From Rotaria macrura (taxonomy: Eukaryota > Rotifera > Eurotatoria > Philodinida > Philodinidae): a stretch of 64,000 nucleotides of DNA. The notes below the pieces were generated by a model. That model saw only the letters and a list, made by a program, of their open reading frames with translations. It was not told the origin of the DNA and did not search any database. This document shows positions 51,675-63,200 of the stretch, in pieces. A program made the translations under genes and the position numbers. Each line of letters begins with the position of its first letter. Position 1 is the stretch's first letter. Location of the stretch: contig OENT01000007.1 of assembly GCA_900239685.1 (NCBI GenBank), positions 124,001 through 188,000 of the forward strand. Reading direction: 5' to 3'.

Positions 51675-51998
51675 TCATCGACGTGAATGTGTTTGAAGAC
51701 GACGTAATTCAGATGCTTTTGTTTGATGTACGGGTCGATGAATGAACGTACGTTTAGATTGAATCTTTACGAACAGAAAAGGAAAAGCATAAGATACTTC
51801 ATTAAACAAAACTAAACCGAGATAAGATTAAAAAAAATACCTTTTCTTGTTGAATAATTTTATTTGAACGAATACAGAGGTTTTTTTCACTTCGTTTATT
51901 CATTTCTATGTCAATATCAACTGAACGTACTGACGATGCATTACTACTACTATATGCTTGACTTATGGGTGATGGTCGACGAGGATTACTTATAACTT

Positions 51999-52029
<31 letters not shown>

Positions 52030-53326
52030 CTCCTCATCCCCATTTAAATAACGAGGATTAACTAAGAAGAAGAAAAAAGCTCAAGACATATTGCTTATGC
52101 AAAAATTTTAATTCTCACATGATGGAAGTACTTGAGCAATAAGATTCCGTAGAAGTGCTTCACCAGCTTTTTTATCATAATGTTCATCATCGTCATCTTC
52201 ATCATCCTCATTATTATTAAATTCATTATCATTTCCATTCATCGGATCATCATTTTCTTCATCACATCGATGTTTCTTTCTTATAGTTAGTGAACGTGTT
52301 GTTGAAAGTGATGCATTCGATAGAGAACGTTTAGGCGCTGAACTCGTTGGTAATAAACTATCATAGCCACTTTCGTGCATGGCTGACGATGGTATTGTTA
52401 TATCATGGTTCGAAGTATCTTCACGCATCGTCTAAAAATAGTTCATTTTTTTAAATTTATCTTTAAAATTTCCAGTTTTCTTCATACTATCAAATATTTA
52501 CCTGATCGTTTATTGATGATGATGATGTATCTTTGAATTTATCATGACAATCATAATCATTTGTTTTCGACGAAGAATCGGATGTATTTGTTAATGATAT
52601 ATGATGATGTGGTAAACGTTGTCGAATCAGCTCAAATAATAAGCGTTTGCCTTTTTTATCATCATCTTCATCATCGTCATCATCATCCGTTGTCACGTTA
52701 CTTATATTAAAGGATGATTTCTGATGTTCATTTTGCTCATGTAAGCTTTCTTCATTAATTATACTTAAATTACGTTTCAAATTTCGTAAATCGTTTATAT
52801 TTGCTAATAAAGATTTCGTGTTCGATGATGACGATGACGATGATGGTGGCGGTGGCAATGTTAATGAACTTAGTGATGAATGAACTGAATTATTGTCATC
52901 ATCATCATCTCCATTATCGTCATGCTCGTTATTATGAGCATATGAGATTCTTGGTGGAGATGATGTATAATTTCGTATGCTATCCACATCATTATCATCG
53001 TACAGATAATCATTCGGTCGTTCAATAATTGTAGTACCGGTTGAACGAGTTATATTTAAAGGTTGTATTATAGTTTTTTGTTGTTCAATAGTATCGATAT
53101 CATCATCAGAACCACGTGGTGGAGAGTCTGGTATATCGCTCGGTGATAGAATACCAGATGGATTTGTACTATGTTCTGATGTATATGTTGAATTATGTGA
53201 ATGAAAATTAATATTAAAACTTGATAATGTTTCCATCGATGAATCACGAGAAAACATCAGTGGCGTTGAATAAGGTGATTCTTTTGAATTTAAATCATAT
53301 AAAATACTTTGTTTATTAATGGACAT
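51675..53326 (-). CDS. APC-like protein lacking visible armadillo repeats
   Basis: Likely scaffold of the Wnt/beta-catenin destruction machinery. Exons: 53326-52502, 52431-52119, 52061-51841 and 51764-51675, in frame, 482 residues. Residues about 15-60 contain STPLMFSRDSSMETLSSF and then SGILSPSDIPDSPP, closely matching the second 20-residue repeat and catenin-inhibitory (CID) block of animal APC (ETPLMFSRCTSVSSLDSF ... SGIISPSDLPDSP). Two later segments, GKRLLFELIRQRLP and GEALLRNLIAQVLP, fit the L-L-x-x-x-I-x-x-x-x-P pattern of APC SAMP repeats that bind Axin, although the Ser-Ala-Met-Pro letters are replaced. The rest is acidic Asp/Glu runs, Ser/Pro-rich segments and a basic C-terminus (ELRRLQTHSRR). 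An in-frame stop precedes the ATG, and no armadillo-repeat exon was found upstream on this strand. It may be a naturally short APC, a split gene, or a longer gene whose 5' exons lie across the repeat-rich region. Confidence 0.75.
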
Positions 53327-53999
53327 TACTTATATCACACATTCTTTATTGAGTAATAAAAATGGGTATGGGTACTACTATATGACGTGCAGGGCTTACA
53401 TGACGAACAATGGAAGGAAAGGAGAAAACTGATTGGTGTTTAATTAATCCATTTAACATAAAAGTAAGCTAGATGGCGGAATGAGCAACAAGAAAAAAGT
53501 TTCATCACGAATCGAACGCTTTGCTCGACAACGCCAACAATATCTATCTTCATATACTTCATTAGCACGTAAATACCAATTTTCATGCCCTTTGTTGCAT
53601 GCTGATCATTGGTGAAACCGCTAGTTTGGTTAACTGGCGAGTGCCACCCCCTCGCGAAATTGTTATCTATTTTCCCCAACAGAAAAGAAACAGGAGACAG
53701 CCGCACAGCCTCAAATTGACTTTAAAAACTGTTTTCTGAGCAGGAGCGCCATCCCTTACTGATTACCTGGATTCGCCACTGGTGCTGATCCAGGAGTAAC
53801 TGCAATCAATCCTAAGTACTGAAAAAAAGTACTTGTATCTTCTATAGGACATGTATAGCCGTTCCATTCTGATTCGTAAAATCGTCTATTTGAATAAGAG
53901 GTGAGTATGACATTTTTGTTTTCTTATTTAATCTGCGCTTTTCATACCTTATGTTTCCTTTTATACCCAAAGAAACAATTTGATCCCCAGGTCAATCAT
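53327..53999. other. Upstream region of APC-like gene
   Basis: Less AT-rich region just upstream of the APC-like start on its strand. An 88-codon open frame on the minus strand (53706-53440) has no motif and no splice partners and is not called. It may hold the promoter of the APC-like gene. Confidence 0.4.
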
Positions 54000-54043
54000 T
54001 CACGACTGTAAACGGCCTTATACCTATTTCTTACGGCGAATGT

Positions 54044-54220
54044 ATTTTCTAACCATTTACGATCTCCGTAAATGAAGTTTTACGATGAATTACGATCGTC
54101 GTAAACGGCGATCATGAAAAATTCGCGTAGACGTTCGCCGTAGCTACACGTTAAATGTAAGCGATAGCCGAATATCACCGTAGATGATCGGAAACGATGG
54201 TTGTAAATGGTTTAGAAAAT
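54044..54220. repeat. Fold-back element with 17/18-bp terminal inverted repeats
   Basis: 54044-54060 (ATTTTCTAACCATTTAC) is the reverse complement of 54203-54220 apart from one extra base. The interior is rich in TTACG/CGTAA and GATCGT motifs that can pair further inward. No open frame. Looks like a non-autonomous DNA transposon about 177 bp long. Confidence 0.65.
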
Positions 54221-54419
54221 GACTCCCGTCTTTCTATCGTACTTGTTCGTATAAACGATCATTTACGACAACATCCATTCTCTTTCACAATATCGAAATC
54301 TGAAAAAACTTGATTTTTTAATCAAACAAATCGACAAATCAGATACTGATAAAATATACCGCGCAACACAAGAAGAGTGGAAGCATCAGTACTTTTCTCA
54401 CGTGGTCTAGAGACCTGCA

Positions 54420-54551
54420 GCCCTACCCTTCCCTATACCCTACCCTAGGGTTAGGTAGGGCCTGGGTACCGTCTTCGTAAGGAAGGGTACGACTCTCATA
54501 GGGCAGGGCTAGGTTACGACCCTTGTAGGGTAGGGTAGGACTAGGGTACCT
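54420..54551. repeat. Degenerate CCCTA/TAGGG cluster, head-to-head
   Basis: CCCTA-type units (54420-54446) meet TAGGG/GGGTA-type units (54446-54551) at a point of symmetry near 54446. Units are degenerate, mixed with AGGG-TACG variants. A clean (TAGGG)4 tract occurs about 1.2 kb away at 55711-55732. Confidence 0.85.
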
Positions 54552-54891
54552 CTTTGAAAACTGTAGGGTATTGGAGGGAAAACTTTTTCATTTTGTCAAC
54601 CTGGTCTGTTTTCACGTCCGACGTCAGACAACCTGCAGTATTGAACAATATCTTCTATTCATAGGGCAATAATGAGAAAATACCTCTTGAATAATTACTT
54701 TGTGTCATTCATTAATAAACGACATGAGCTCCTCATGTCTTTTTTTCTCTGTCGATATTGTTTTTGATGTTCGCTATTCATGTACTACTACTTTTCTCCT
54801 TTTCATATTATTTGTGATGTTCTTTGTGTGCTATTATACAGATTTGTAAAATATATAACTTCATCATTTCATAAATAAATACCCTAGCCGA

Positions 54892-55660
54892 GAATCACTT
54901 AAGAAATCCTCAGAAAGTCCTCAAAAAAGATGTTAAATCTCTAGTGACTCCCTGTGGAGTCCCATAGAACTTGCAAGGGGTCCCCGAATTTTCGATCGTA
55001 CGCAGAAAGGAGAAATCCCCGGAGGGATTTATGAGAGAGTGCAAGTACAAATTCACCGTTTTCTTTCGCACCTATGAGAATATAAGTGAACTTCAAACTT
55101 AAAAAGCAATAATCATTTATTTTTAAAATAAATATTTTTTTGAAACTGATAAAAATCATTACGACTTCTATCTCATCCCTATCACCGATAAATCATATTA
55201 TGGACATGAACTAATATTCGACCAGCAGAACTTATCCGCTGAGACACGGCTTGTTGAAAGGATTAAGTAGAAAATCCTTTTAAAAACATGGTAAAGTTTT
55301 CCCGAAAAACGAATTTTGACTCAAAATAAATGTACAAAAAATTATTGTCATAAAGTAAATAAGTGGATTTTAGGGTAGATTTTGAGGTATTTCTTTAGAA
55401 ATCTCTAAATTCATTTTGTAATGCCTGTCAATTTTTCTCAGATTATGGATTTTTTTTGGGGAAGTCAACTAGCAAGAGAATGAAATTGGTACATATTAAA
55501 GGGCACTGTCATATGCGAGGCTCTCGTAAGTCACTTAAACAATCAACCCCTTTATACTCCCAGTAAACTCCTTTATAGATCTTCAGTGACTCCCTGTCGT
55601 GCTTCCTGAGGATTCTTTTGGGAGAATCCCTGAGGATTCAGTAAGGAATTCTTAATTAGG
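54892..55660. mobile_element. Decayed non-autonomous element candidate with related ends
   Basis: The left end (TTAAGAAATCCTCAGAAAGTCC at about 54899) resembles the reverse complement of the right end (GAGGATTCAGTAAGGAATTCTTAA near 55634-55657). The 13-mer AGTGACTCCCTGT occurs at 54943-54955 and again at 55585-55597. No coding capacity. Flanked by the GGGTA clusters, so these may be one nested composite. Confidence 0.4.
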
Positions 55661-55710
55661 GTACACTAAAGTCATGCACGGCATACATTTTTTGTAATTT
55701 TTAAATTTAG

Positions 55711-55732
55711 TAGGGTAGGGTAGGGTAGGGTA
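55711..55732 (+). repeat. (TAGGG)4 array
   Basis: Four perfect TAGGG units, then TA. Four G-triplets in a row separated by two bases satisfy the pattern for an intrastrand G-quadruplex. Confidence 0.95.
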
Positions 55733-56237
55733 ACGAAATTTATACCCTTCCAGGACTCTAACTGGATCTATTCTACACTAAATCTACACTATCCTCCCTA
55801 TAGAAAAGTAACCGATTCTCCAAAAGTATTCAAAATCAGGATTTTGGCCACTTTGAAACGTAATGTGTACGGACAATGGAGGTGTCGTGTCCATGTTCTT
55901 TCAACCTTCTAAGTCCAAAGTATCATCTTTCCTGCTATTCTTACAAACACCATTTCTTCAAGATTCTCCAACAATTTCAGTGATTATTTTCGTAAGTAAG
56001 TAGACTACCGTAGTAGATCCAGTATATCTACCTCAACGTTATTTGTTACACCTTGCCTTTGTCTGGAATATCATTCAAATCTGACTAGATGCCTTTCAAC
56101 TCTCCTCAAACAAATTAAGTGCAGATTTCTTCTAGTATTCTCCTTCCAACAGTTATCTATGCAGATAAAAGTCAACTATCTGTTATAATGTTATTCGTCG
56201 ATAAGGCTTCGACACTTTTTCTTCAGTGATTATCGTC

Positions 56238-57030
56238 CCATGTTGCAAAAACCGGATCAGTTTTAGCGGTAAACCGGCGGTTTTTAGTGATATCGCTGTT
56301 CTTTACGAAGTTTATCGGTCAACCGCGGTTCATTGGTAGCTTTTCCAATGAAGAGAATATAGTGAATGGGTACAGAACGAGGGAAAAAGCAAGTATATAT
56401 ACATCTGCTCGTCCGCCTTTTGGTCATTTTGCTTATTCGTGGGATAAGATATTAAAATAATCAAGAAAAGAGTGAACAGTTCAATTTACAACTGATTGTT
56501 TTTAGACATGATTTTAGATATTTATTTCGTGTTTAAAAACTTAATATTTTGATATTTATTCCTTTTTACATTAATTTTTTATATTTGATTTTCAGATTAT
56601 TGTTTTTAAATTTAATATCTAAATTTTTGTTGAAAACCGTTTCACATTAAGCTTCGTGGACTATATATTTAGATTAATTTTTTATAGTAAATTTTTAGAT
56701 TACTTCACAAAGTTATTTTATGAATTCATTTATTAATGTTTAGTTTGGAGATCTATTTTTCACATGTAACTTTTAGTTTTTTATACTAATTATTTTGAAT
56801 TTATGCTTCAAAATAAGATTTTCTATAAGATTTTTTTGTTGAATTGTATCTTTCTAAGTGAAATAAATACATTTAATTCAAAGATTATTTTTGAATTTAA
56901 AACAGATACTTGCAAGACAGGAATTCGAGCAGTGTTGGTTAACTGCGGTTTACCACGGTTTTGGGAGCCGGTCACCGGACCGGTAAAAATGCGATTAACG
57001 GCCAGTTTTGGTTCTGTTTTCATTGCATAG
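56238..57030. mobile_element. Decayed DNA-transposon candidate with CCGGTTTT/AACCGCGG ends
   Basis: About 56245-56335 carries repeated AACCGG, AAACCGGCGGTTTTT and CAACCGCGGTT motifs. About 56935-57025 carries the same motifs in inverse orientation (AACTGCGGTTTACCACGG, GGTCACCGGACCGG, TTAACGGCCAG). The interior is very AT-rich (about 56500-56900) with no open frame. The end sequences recall hAT-type non-autonomous elements, but only by general look. Confidence 0.45.
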
Positions 57031-57051
57031 GATTTCATAGAGGTCAGTCGT

Positions 57052-57230
57052 TGCTCTCTGACAGGTTGCATCGGATCGGACAGTAAGATATGATCGTATC
57101 AGAATACTAGGGATCCGAATATCGATGCACACTTTGGATTCGTATAGGAATTCATCAATTTTATAGAATTTCACATCAAATTGGATCAGGCTGCTATCGT
57201 GGATCCGCTCGGATCCGACTGTCAGAATGA
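57052..57230. repeat. GGATCCGA-rich short element
   Basis: Degenerate GGATCCGA/CGGATC motifs recur between 57070 and 57220. The left end CTCTGACAGGTTGCATCGGAT resembles the reverse complement of the right end (GGATCCGACTGTCAGAAT). Probably a MITE-like remnant about 175 bp long. Confidence 0.5.
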
Positions 57231-58500
57231 TTCTCCTGGGCTAGGTCTTTTATACTAATTAGAACTTCAATCATTTACTCATATCATTTATTCCATTAAT
57301 AAAAACCAAATCTTCTTTTACATCTTATTTCACCATATAACTTACTTTCGTGCTTAATGGATTATGTAAACAACAATCAAAATGTTTCCCTTTCCTTTTA
57401 TTGTTCATCATGTAAGCGGCGCACGTCGTTCAGATGTGCCGAAGAATGAAATTTTATTATCTAAATTCAACTTAATATGTTCCTTTTTATATTATTCACA
57501 AAAGGCTTATTGAAAACACTTCCTAGTACATTCTTGACTTATTATTATTATTATTTTTAAAAACAAAACTTTTTCGTAAAAAAATGCATGGCATTATGTT
57601 ACTTCTGTTGATTTTATTAACGTTACAAACTGTAAAAGCATGAATTCACCGTGACCAAAATTAGAAAAAGGAAAAGAAATAAAAGATATTGAAAGACAAT
57701 AAAATATAAAATACTTCGGAAGTCAATAAGTGTTCGATACTCTGAGAGGGCTGTGGATGTTGTTTTCATCCGTTTGCATACCCGCACCCTCCCCGATCGG
57801 ACCATCCTTGTAAGTTCATCAGAAATGTTTCATCTTTAACATGTGGATTTTGGAATGAAGCAGGACGGGCTATTTCCTGGAGTTGGTACGAGTGATTTAT
57901 ACATTTTCTAGAATAGAGCGATATCTATCAATAATTTTACCCACAAGTTACTATTAGTAAACAATCAATGTAACGTAACTATAGAAATAGATTCGGAGCC
58001 AAAATAAATGAATTTGTTCACATGTTTAATAATGCGACGATTAAACATCTTCTTTTACTGTATTCAGGTATGTGCAGTTTTTCGTTGTCAAACTACATTA
58101 AATTCGATGTTCGTTAAAAGCAACAAATTATTCTTAAAATCAACATGTGAGCACATTGCCAAACATACTGATCTATAAAGATAAATAATCTGTACTTCTT
58201 CCGTTTACTACGGAAATGATATTAATAAGTTTTAGCACAATCATTGAAATGATCATCTATCGTGATGTTTTTTTCTGTCTCATTGTTATTTTCAGTAGCA
58301 GAAGATAGATTCTTCGAATAAACTAGATTTTCTGTACATTTTTCAGGCATAATTTGCCGCCGAGCATTGAACCGATGGACAAAATCATTTTAGTAAATGT
58401 CATACCTAAGTACAGCCGTTTTCCTTATAGATAAATAATCGATTAAGCGAAGTAAATTCATTTTCTAATAAATGAATTCAAAAACTTTTTTCACTTTCGA
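57231..58500. other. AT-rich spacer after the repeat cluster
   Basis: No exon chain, repeat or RNA gene recognised in this 1.3 kb. Confidence 0.5.
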
Positions 58501-58659
58501 AATTCCAGTAGTCCAAAAGATTAAGCATTGGAAAAGATGCAACTGCTCTGTTCGTTATCGAGAAGAAGAAAGCATTATCGTTCAAATAAAAATGACACAA
58601 GCCTTGTGATTTTATGTTTCGTGTAAATGGTATTTTTTGATTGAATTTCTTGCCAACAG

Positions 58660-58848
58660 CAATGCCTTGATTCCGATGGATTCATGGAATTCATCGATTT
58701 TTTCACTGTTGTTCGTAACATTTATAAACTTTTTTTGCATGCAGAAGTTGGTTCAAAAAATAATCTCGAGAAAGAATTTGAAGCCGTTCGAATAGTTGGT
58801 AATCATGACGTATCGAAGAAATATTTTCAAGAAACAAAACAAAGCTGA
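58660..58848 (+). pseudogene. Possible exon or gene remnant with EF-hand-like motif
   Basis: After an acceptor-like CCAACAG, an open frame of 62 codons begins with QCLDSDGFMEFIDFF, which resembles the calcium loop and exiting helix of an EF-hand (D-x-D-G-x-x-x-F). It continues with a mixed polar helix-like sequence and stops at TGA 58846-58848. Just upstream (about 58506-58610) a second open stretch reads KIKHWKRCNCSVRYREEESI after an acceptor-like TTCCAG and also ends in a stop. Composition is protein-like, but no intact gene can be assembled. Either a degraded gene copy or two exons of a gene I cannot complete. Confidence 0.3.
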
Positions 58849-60292
58849 CCCCTTACTATCATGTATCCTTGTTGATTCTCTGTATTGTTCGTTTAATTCA
58901 GTATACCGAAAACAACTTGTTCGATAGTTGAAGTAAAATTTTCAAACTCTTTTGTTGCGCTTCTTTGAGAAGGCTTATATCCATAGAAGTGATAAGATTT
59001 TTCTTTCTATACCTAAATCCTTTTGTACTATTCAACACAGAAGAGAGAAACAAAACTAACTAGCTATTTCGTTCATTTCAATCGCATAAAAAATGATTGT
59101 CAAATAATGCCCTCTATCTTCTTGCTGTTTCGATTGAAACTCCATCGACGTTATCATATGTCTGCACGAGATCTACAAGTTTCCATCGATCCTCAGTATA
59201 ACTACTGGGATGAATGTTGAAACGATGGTGTCGTATGAGGTGATATATATATAACTATTTGGAATAGAAAATTTTTGAAAGTCTGAATACATATGAATGA
59301 GATCAATTCAAATTGAAATCGGAGCTTCTTCGTATGCATGTCTTATAACGAAATTATAATTTAAGTGAAACGTGTTTCTAAAGAAAACTAGAAAAAAATT
59401 ATTGATAATTGTACTTAACATTCTGCATTTCAAGTTGTCTACTGTTCGTTTTTATACTAGTTATGATCGAAAAGTTTAAAGCAATTAATTTCTCTCGTTC
59501 GCTAGATGCGTCTCAAGTCGAATGAAGAGTCATAAGATTTTCAAAAATTAAATACACAATGATAGTATCTGTACAGGTTTTTTAAGCACTAGTAACTGAT
59601 GCTATTGTCTATTTTTGAAATTCTTTTAGTCCCATATCCACATCAATGTCTATATAGTATTGAGAACGGATAGATTCTGGCTATCACATATATATGTACT
59701 ATATTAGAAAAATGAGTTCAATTATATGTTACATTTTCGGTAAAACCTTAAAATACATTAACCGTATACGTTACATTTCTTTTTCTTTCAATCAAAAAAG
59801 TTCTTTGAAATCTGAAACCTCTTTATTTTGAACCAGTTGAATTTAAAGATTGATTGAAGCAGATCAAGAAAGTCCGAGTACAACTACTGGAAAACTACAA
59901 TTGTTAATGTTAAAAAAAACAAGCATTATATTCAAAACGATGTTCACTGAGTCAGTGTATTCTTGCTCAGAAGAGACTTTTTCTATAATTGATAATAACT
60001 GTAAACTATGCCACTGTATGGTAAAATAATTCCTGTGAACAAATTACATGGATAAGAAGAGCTTATTGTTTTTATAACATGTAAATATTTTATTCATAGA
60101 TATATTTGATGATCATCCAAGTTCTTTATTCACTTCTCAACTTTTTCATATCTACACAAGAATGTCAAATATGGTAAACATATCGAAGAAAAATCATTTG
60201 CTATTTGCTAGATTATTTTAATTTATGTTTTGCATTGGAGATGTCCGACATATATGTTGATTAATAATTTTTTTAATAAAACGATTCTACAG
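58849..60292. other. Spacer before the last gene
   Basis: AT-rich 1.4 kb. A 65-codon open frame at 59023-59220 shows no motif and no clear splice sites and is not called. May include the promoter or 5' exons of the next gene. Confidence 0.45.
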
Positions 60293-63200
60293 AATATTGG
60301 AGCATGGCCTATAGAAAAAGAAGAAATGACTAATGCTCACGTACAATGTCACGAAACAACATCAACAGATAAAAACAAACTTTTTTGGACAAAAAGTTTT
60401 CTACAAACAAGTTCATACGACCAAAATCGATATCGTCAAATAGCTTCAAATGCATGCCAACGGATTGTTGGTAAGTAATTTCTAAAGAAAAAGGTCTCAC
60501 CTAGCTTTAAATGTGTCCGTAATAAAAGACGCGTAGCAATTTTCATGGTTAAATTTCATATAGATTTCAAAATATAACGTTCTACAATAGTTTTCTTTTG
60601 ATGATTAACAAAAACCTTGCAAAACAAGGGAAAACTCTCTATTGTCAGTCTGTAGTATGATAGTTGACAATCGTGATGCTACTTCATGGCTTATCGAATG
60701 ACGGAAATATATTAGATTATATTGTATCAAAGGTGGTATTCACACTGTCAAGTATTGTAAAAAAACATCTCGAATACATTTAGATCGACTTAGTCATCAA
60801 TTCTAATTTTGATCGAACATCTTCTGACTACATGTTTAGACATGTAAGGGAAAAAATCATATTCAATGATTATTGTACACGATACTTCTTTGTTGGTTAG
60901 TATTCGGCACGTGTAGTCGACAGTGTTCAATGTAGGAGATAAAGAGTTGTTTCAACAAAAGTTAATGACTTTTCATCATACGAAAAGTCGATGAGCAATA
61001 TCGAATTCAAACGATTGTATCAAGTTGTTGGATTGAATATTTTCTCACGCTAGTTACCGTATCTTAAAGGTAAAAGCATCGCTCATATTTATTTAGGACG
61101 CCACCGCAAAATATCTATGACATTTTTGACCATGAAAAACTAGCGATTTTATTTCTAACTTTCAACATCCTAACTATTATCGTATTGATCTGAAACGATT
61201 AGTTCAAGGCCATGTTCCGCATCGTATAATACAGAAATTCGAATGCTCCAAGTCATGAAGATTTTTCCGATCTTAATTGACTTGTATCGTTTTCGAAAAA
61301 TGTTAGTATTTATTATTGTTTGTACGTCTAGAAGATGAATCGAAAACATCACCACCAACATCAATGTAAAATTTTGAAATTTTACTGGAATATAAACCAT
61401 ATGCTGTTTGTTGTTTTTTGAAGTTCTCATCGTTCATCGAGTACCATAGCTATAAATTTAAGTGAAACAAATACTAGACAAAATAGTTCAAGCAATCATT
61501 CAACATCAAAAACCAAGCCTCTACGAATAAATTCGAGAAAAAAATCATCTCATACACGGTTTTCATGCTACTTAAAATCTCATAAAACAGACAATCATGT
61601 AAAAGAAATCAAACAAAAGTTTTCAACAACGAAAATATCGAAAAATAGTAATTGTTGCCATGATAAATTTAAATGTTTAAAATCAAGAAAAAATGTTCTC
61701 AAGTCAAATGATTTGTGTCGTGAACAACGATGTCAAATTTGTTCGAAATCAATTAAAATGTATTCATCGAAGATTACATCGAATTCATTTTGTTTGTCCT
61801 GTTATCGTCTAATTCAAAAATCAAATAATAACAATAGTAATAATAGCATAACACCTATAAAAAAGTTTGCTTTAGATAAAAATGAAGAAAACGAATTACG
61901 GCAAATAATTGAAATCATAATTGAGGAATTTCAAGATCATTTTGGCCATGCATTAAATTTATCTATTAAACAAATGACTCAACATTTACTTTCAAATATC
62001 AATCTTTTCTATAGTCATTATCAACAGGAATTTGAACAATTGACAAAAAAATATCGACTTGAATTTCTTGAACGTTTTATTAAATTAATGAGTAAATGTC
62101 AAAATGGTCAAGCAACTAAAACAAAAATTATTATTCCAAAAACTAAGTTATCAATATTTGATCGAGTAATCTTTTTCTTTTTTGTGATGTATAATCTATC
62201 CATGACTAATCCTATTCTCAAGTGTTGACTGTTGAATAATGTATGAAAACGGGCTACATAGGATTTTAGATATAGGCTACTAATTAATATAGTATTCAAA
62301 GATATTCCAAATTTTAGAATCAGTTAAATGTTGAGATTTAATCTCAAAGTTTTGTTGTCATTCAAACTAGTATTAATCTACATGCAGTTTCATCTTGGTG
62401 ATTGATCGTAAACTAGTAACCGATGAACATTGGCTTTAAAAAATAAGGCATAGTACATGAATAATACTAATAAAACACTATTAATCGATTTCATGCTTTA
62501 TATTGAAACTCTAATTATATTTCCATCAGATATAGTCAGCGTCAACTATTAAATATAGACGACAAGCTTTACCTATGTGATGGCTATGTTATGAATGTAA
62601 AACTAATTATAATATATTTCAGCACATAGACATATTAGTGATACCATTGTTTCGTCGGTTTTTCCTTAGACTATTGATCAGTAGCTAAAATTTCTGAAGT
62701 TGCAATCATCTGAAATAAATGTACTTCAAGAATGAGTGTGTCGTGCCTAGGGGTGACACTTTAACTTTATTTTAAATTTAAAGTTAAAGTGCCACCCCTA
62801 GTCGTACCACGTGTTCTATCATAAAATCGAGAATTTCTATTTAAAGAACAAGCTATCTATGAATATTGTCGGTTGAATGTTCATTCATAATACAAAAGGT
62901 ATTGGTCTTAGTATTTTACTACACCTTCTACATTGCACTCTTCACCTGACCTGAAAATTTTCTATGAATAAAAGATACGTTTTGAAAGATGGGCTTTGTT
63001 GTAGGATTTTAAATATGAGAAGTTTAATGGAGAAAATGTTTTGTAGGATTTCAGTATAATTCAATATCATCTATCGATTATGAATAATTGTTTTCACAAT
63101 ACATGGAAATTTTATATTCTTGTATCACAAAGTTTTTATCTATTCAATATATATCTATACATCGTTTCATTTGTTGATGCTGTGTAGTTGATAAGCAAAA

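Noticed and set aside
56823..57071. 82-codon minus-strand frame in the CCGG element
   Set aside because: Crosses the terminal repeat of a decayed element and has no transposase motifs (no RNase-H-like catalytic residues).
61170..61430. 86-codon minus-strand frame
   Set aside because: Lies in the presumed intron of the last gene, with no motif and no splice partners.
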